Origin: UBA1479 sp040216635
Lineage (GTDB): Bacteria; Pseudomonadota; Alphaproteobacteria; Rhodospirillales; Casp-alpha2
Length of the DNA stretch: 64,000 nucleotides
Reading direction: 5' to 3'
NCBI GenBank assembly: GCA_040216635.1
Contig: JAVJOU010000026.1
Span: 186,001 to 250,000, forward strand
Shown here: piece after piece, positions 63,966 to 64,000 of the stretch
Numbering within the stretch: position 1 is the stretch's first letter
Layout: the number at the start of each line of letters is the position of its first letter
Program-made: the position numbers and the translations under genes
Notes under the pieces: model-generated
Databases searched by the model: none
What the model was told of the DNA's origin: nothing
The model's input: the letters and a program-made list of their open reading frames with translations, nothing else

Positions 63966-64000
63966 GGGGCGTCGGGACCGTTATCTGTTTGCGCAAAACA

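Noticed and set aside
1..64000. CRISPR array or prophage
   Set aside because: No regularly spaced repeats, cas genes or phage structural genes were seen on either strand.

Overview
The window looks like a chromosomal segment from a high-GC alphaproteobacterium, most likely of the Rhodospirillales. The pointers are an NAD-glutamate dehydrogenase of the very large class, an ftsK-lolA pair preceded by dapC, a glnK-amtB operon, a COQ6/UbiH-type hydroxylase, and the run of thioredoxin-TPR, Lon-substrate-binding-domain, Trm112 and DUF971 genes. The taxonomic call is inferred from gene content and was not computed.

Bases 1 to about 39,070 form one long surface-polysaccharide (O-antigen or capsule type) locus, nearly all on the plus strand, with many genes joined by 4-bp ATGA/GTGA overlaps. 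(a) 1-8513: a tightly coupled cassette with an FkbM methyltransferase end, a Gfo/Idh/MocA oxidoreductase, a zinc-ribbon methyltransferase, an HpcH/HpaI aldolase, a CMP-Kdo-synthetase-like enzyme, an SDR, a dehydroquinate-synthase homologue, a D-2-hydroxyacid dehydrogenase and a 619-aa putative glycosyltransferase. It reads as a pathway to an unusual CMP-activated 3-deoxy-2-keto acid sugar and is the best candidate for something undescribed. (b) 8529-11785: a CDP-6-deoxyhexose module (rfbF, rfbG, cupin epimerase, NAD-dependent epimerase/reductase) without the RfbH dehydrase. (c) 11829-15056: an inverted block of three minus-strand genes, which appears to have landed on the 5' end of another gene. 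(d) 15494-20186: a methyltransferase, HisH and HisF paralogues, and an N-acetyl-sugar amidotransferase fused to a glycosyltransferase. (e) 20224-24949: two tandem asparagine-synthase-type amidotransferases and a methyltransferase. (f) 24936-28683: a WbpB-WbpD fusion, WbpE and WbpI. (g) 28680-39067: glycosyltransferases, Wzx flippase, Wzy polymerase, a WbpA-type dehydrogenase, a WecA/WbpL-type initiating transferase and a WbpM-type dehydratase.

Parts d, f and g together encode every step from UDP-GlcNAc to UDP-ManNAc3NAcA, plus the amidotransferase trio that converts an N-acetyl group to acetamidino. Two steps are fused to other domains. The HisF paralogue has lost the catalytic Asp11, which supports the sugar role over histidine synthesis.

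From 39,064 onward the genes are mostly housekeeping. purH is translationally coupled to the last polysaccharide gene and ends at a clear terminator. A GmhA-like isomerase and the giant NAD-glutamate dehydrogenase follow on the minus strand, then a GT-C membrane protein, tRNA-Gly(GCC), a ProX-type deacylase and the thioredoxin/Lon-domain/Trm112/DUF971 run. Next comes a minus-strand block (Fe-S and flavoprotein pair with a degenerate succinate-dehydrogenase active site, an exported protein, a 2OG oxygenase and a ubiquinone hydroxylase), then glnK-amtB, dapC, ftsK and lolA. Downstream of lolA lies a three-hairpin structure with C-rich loops that may be a small RNA.
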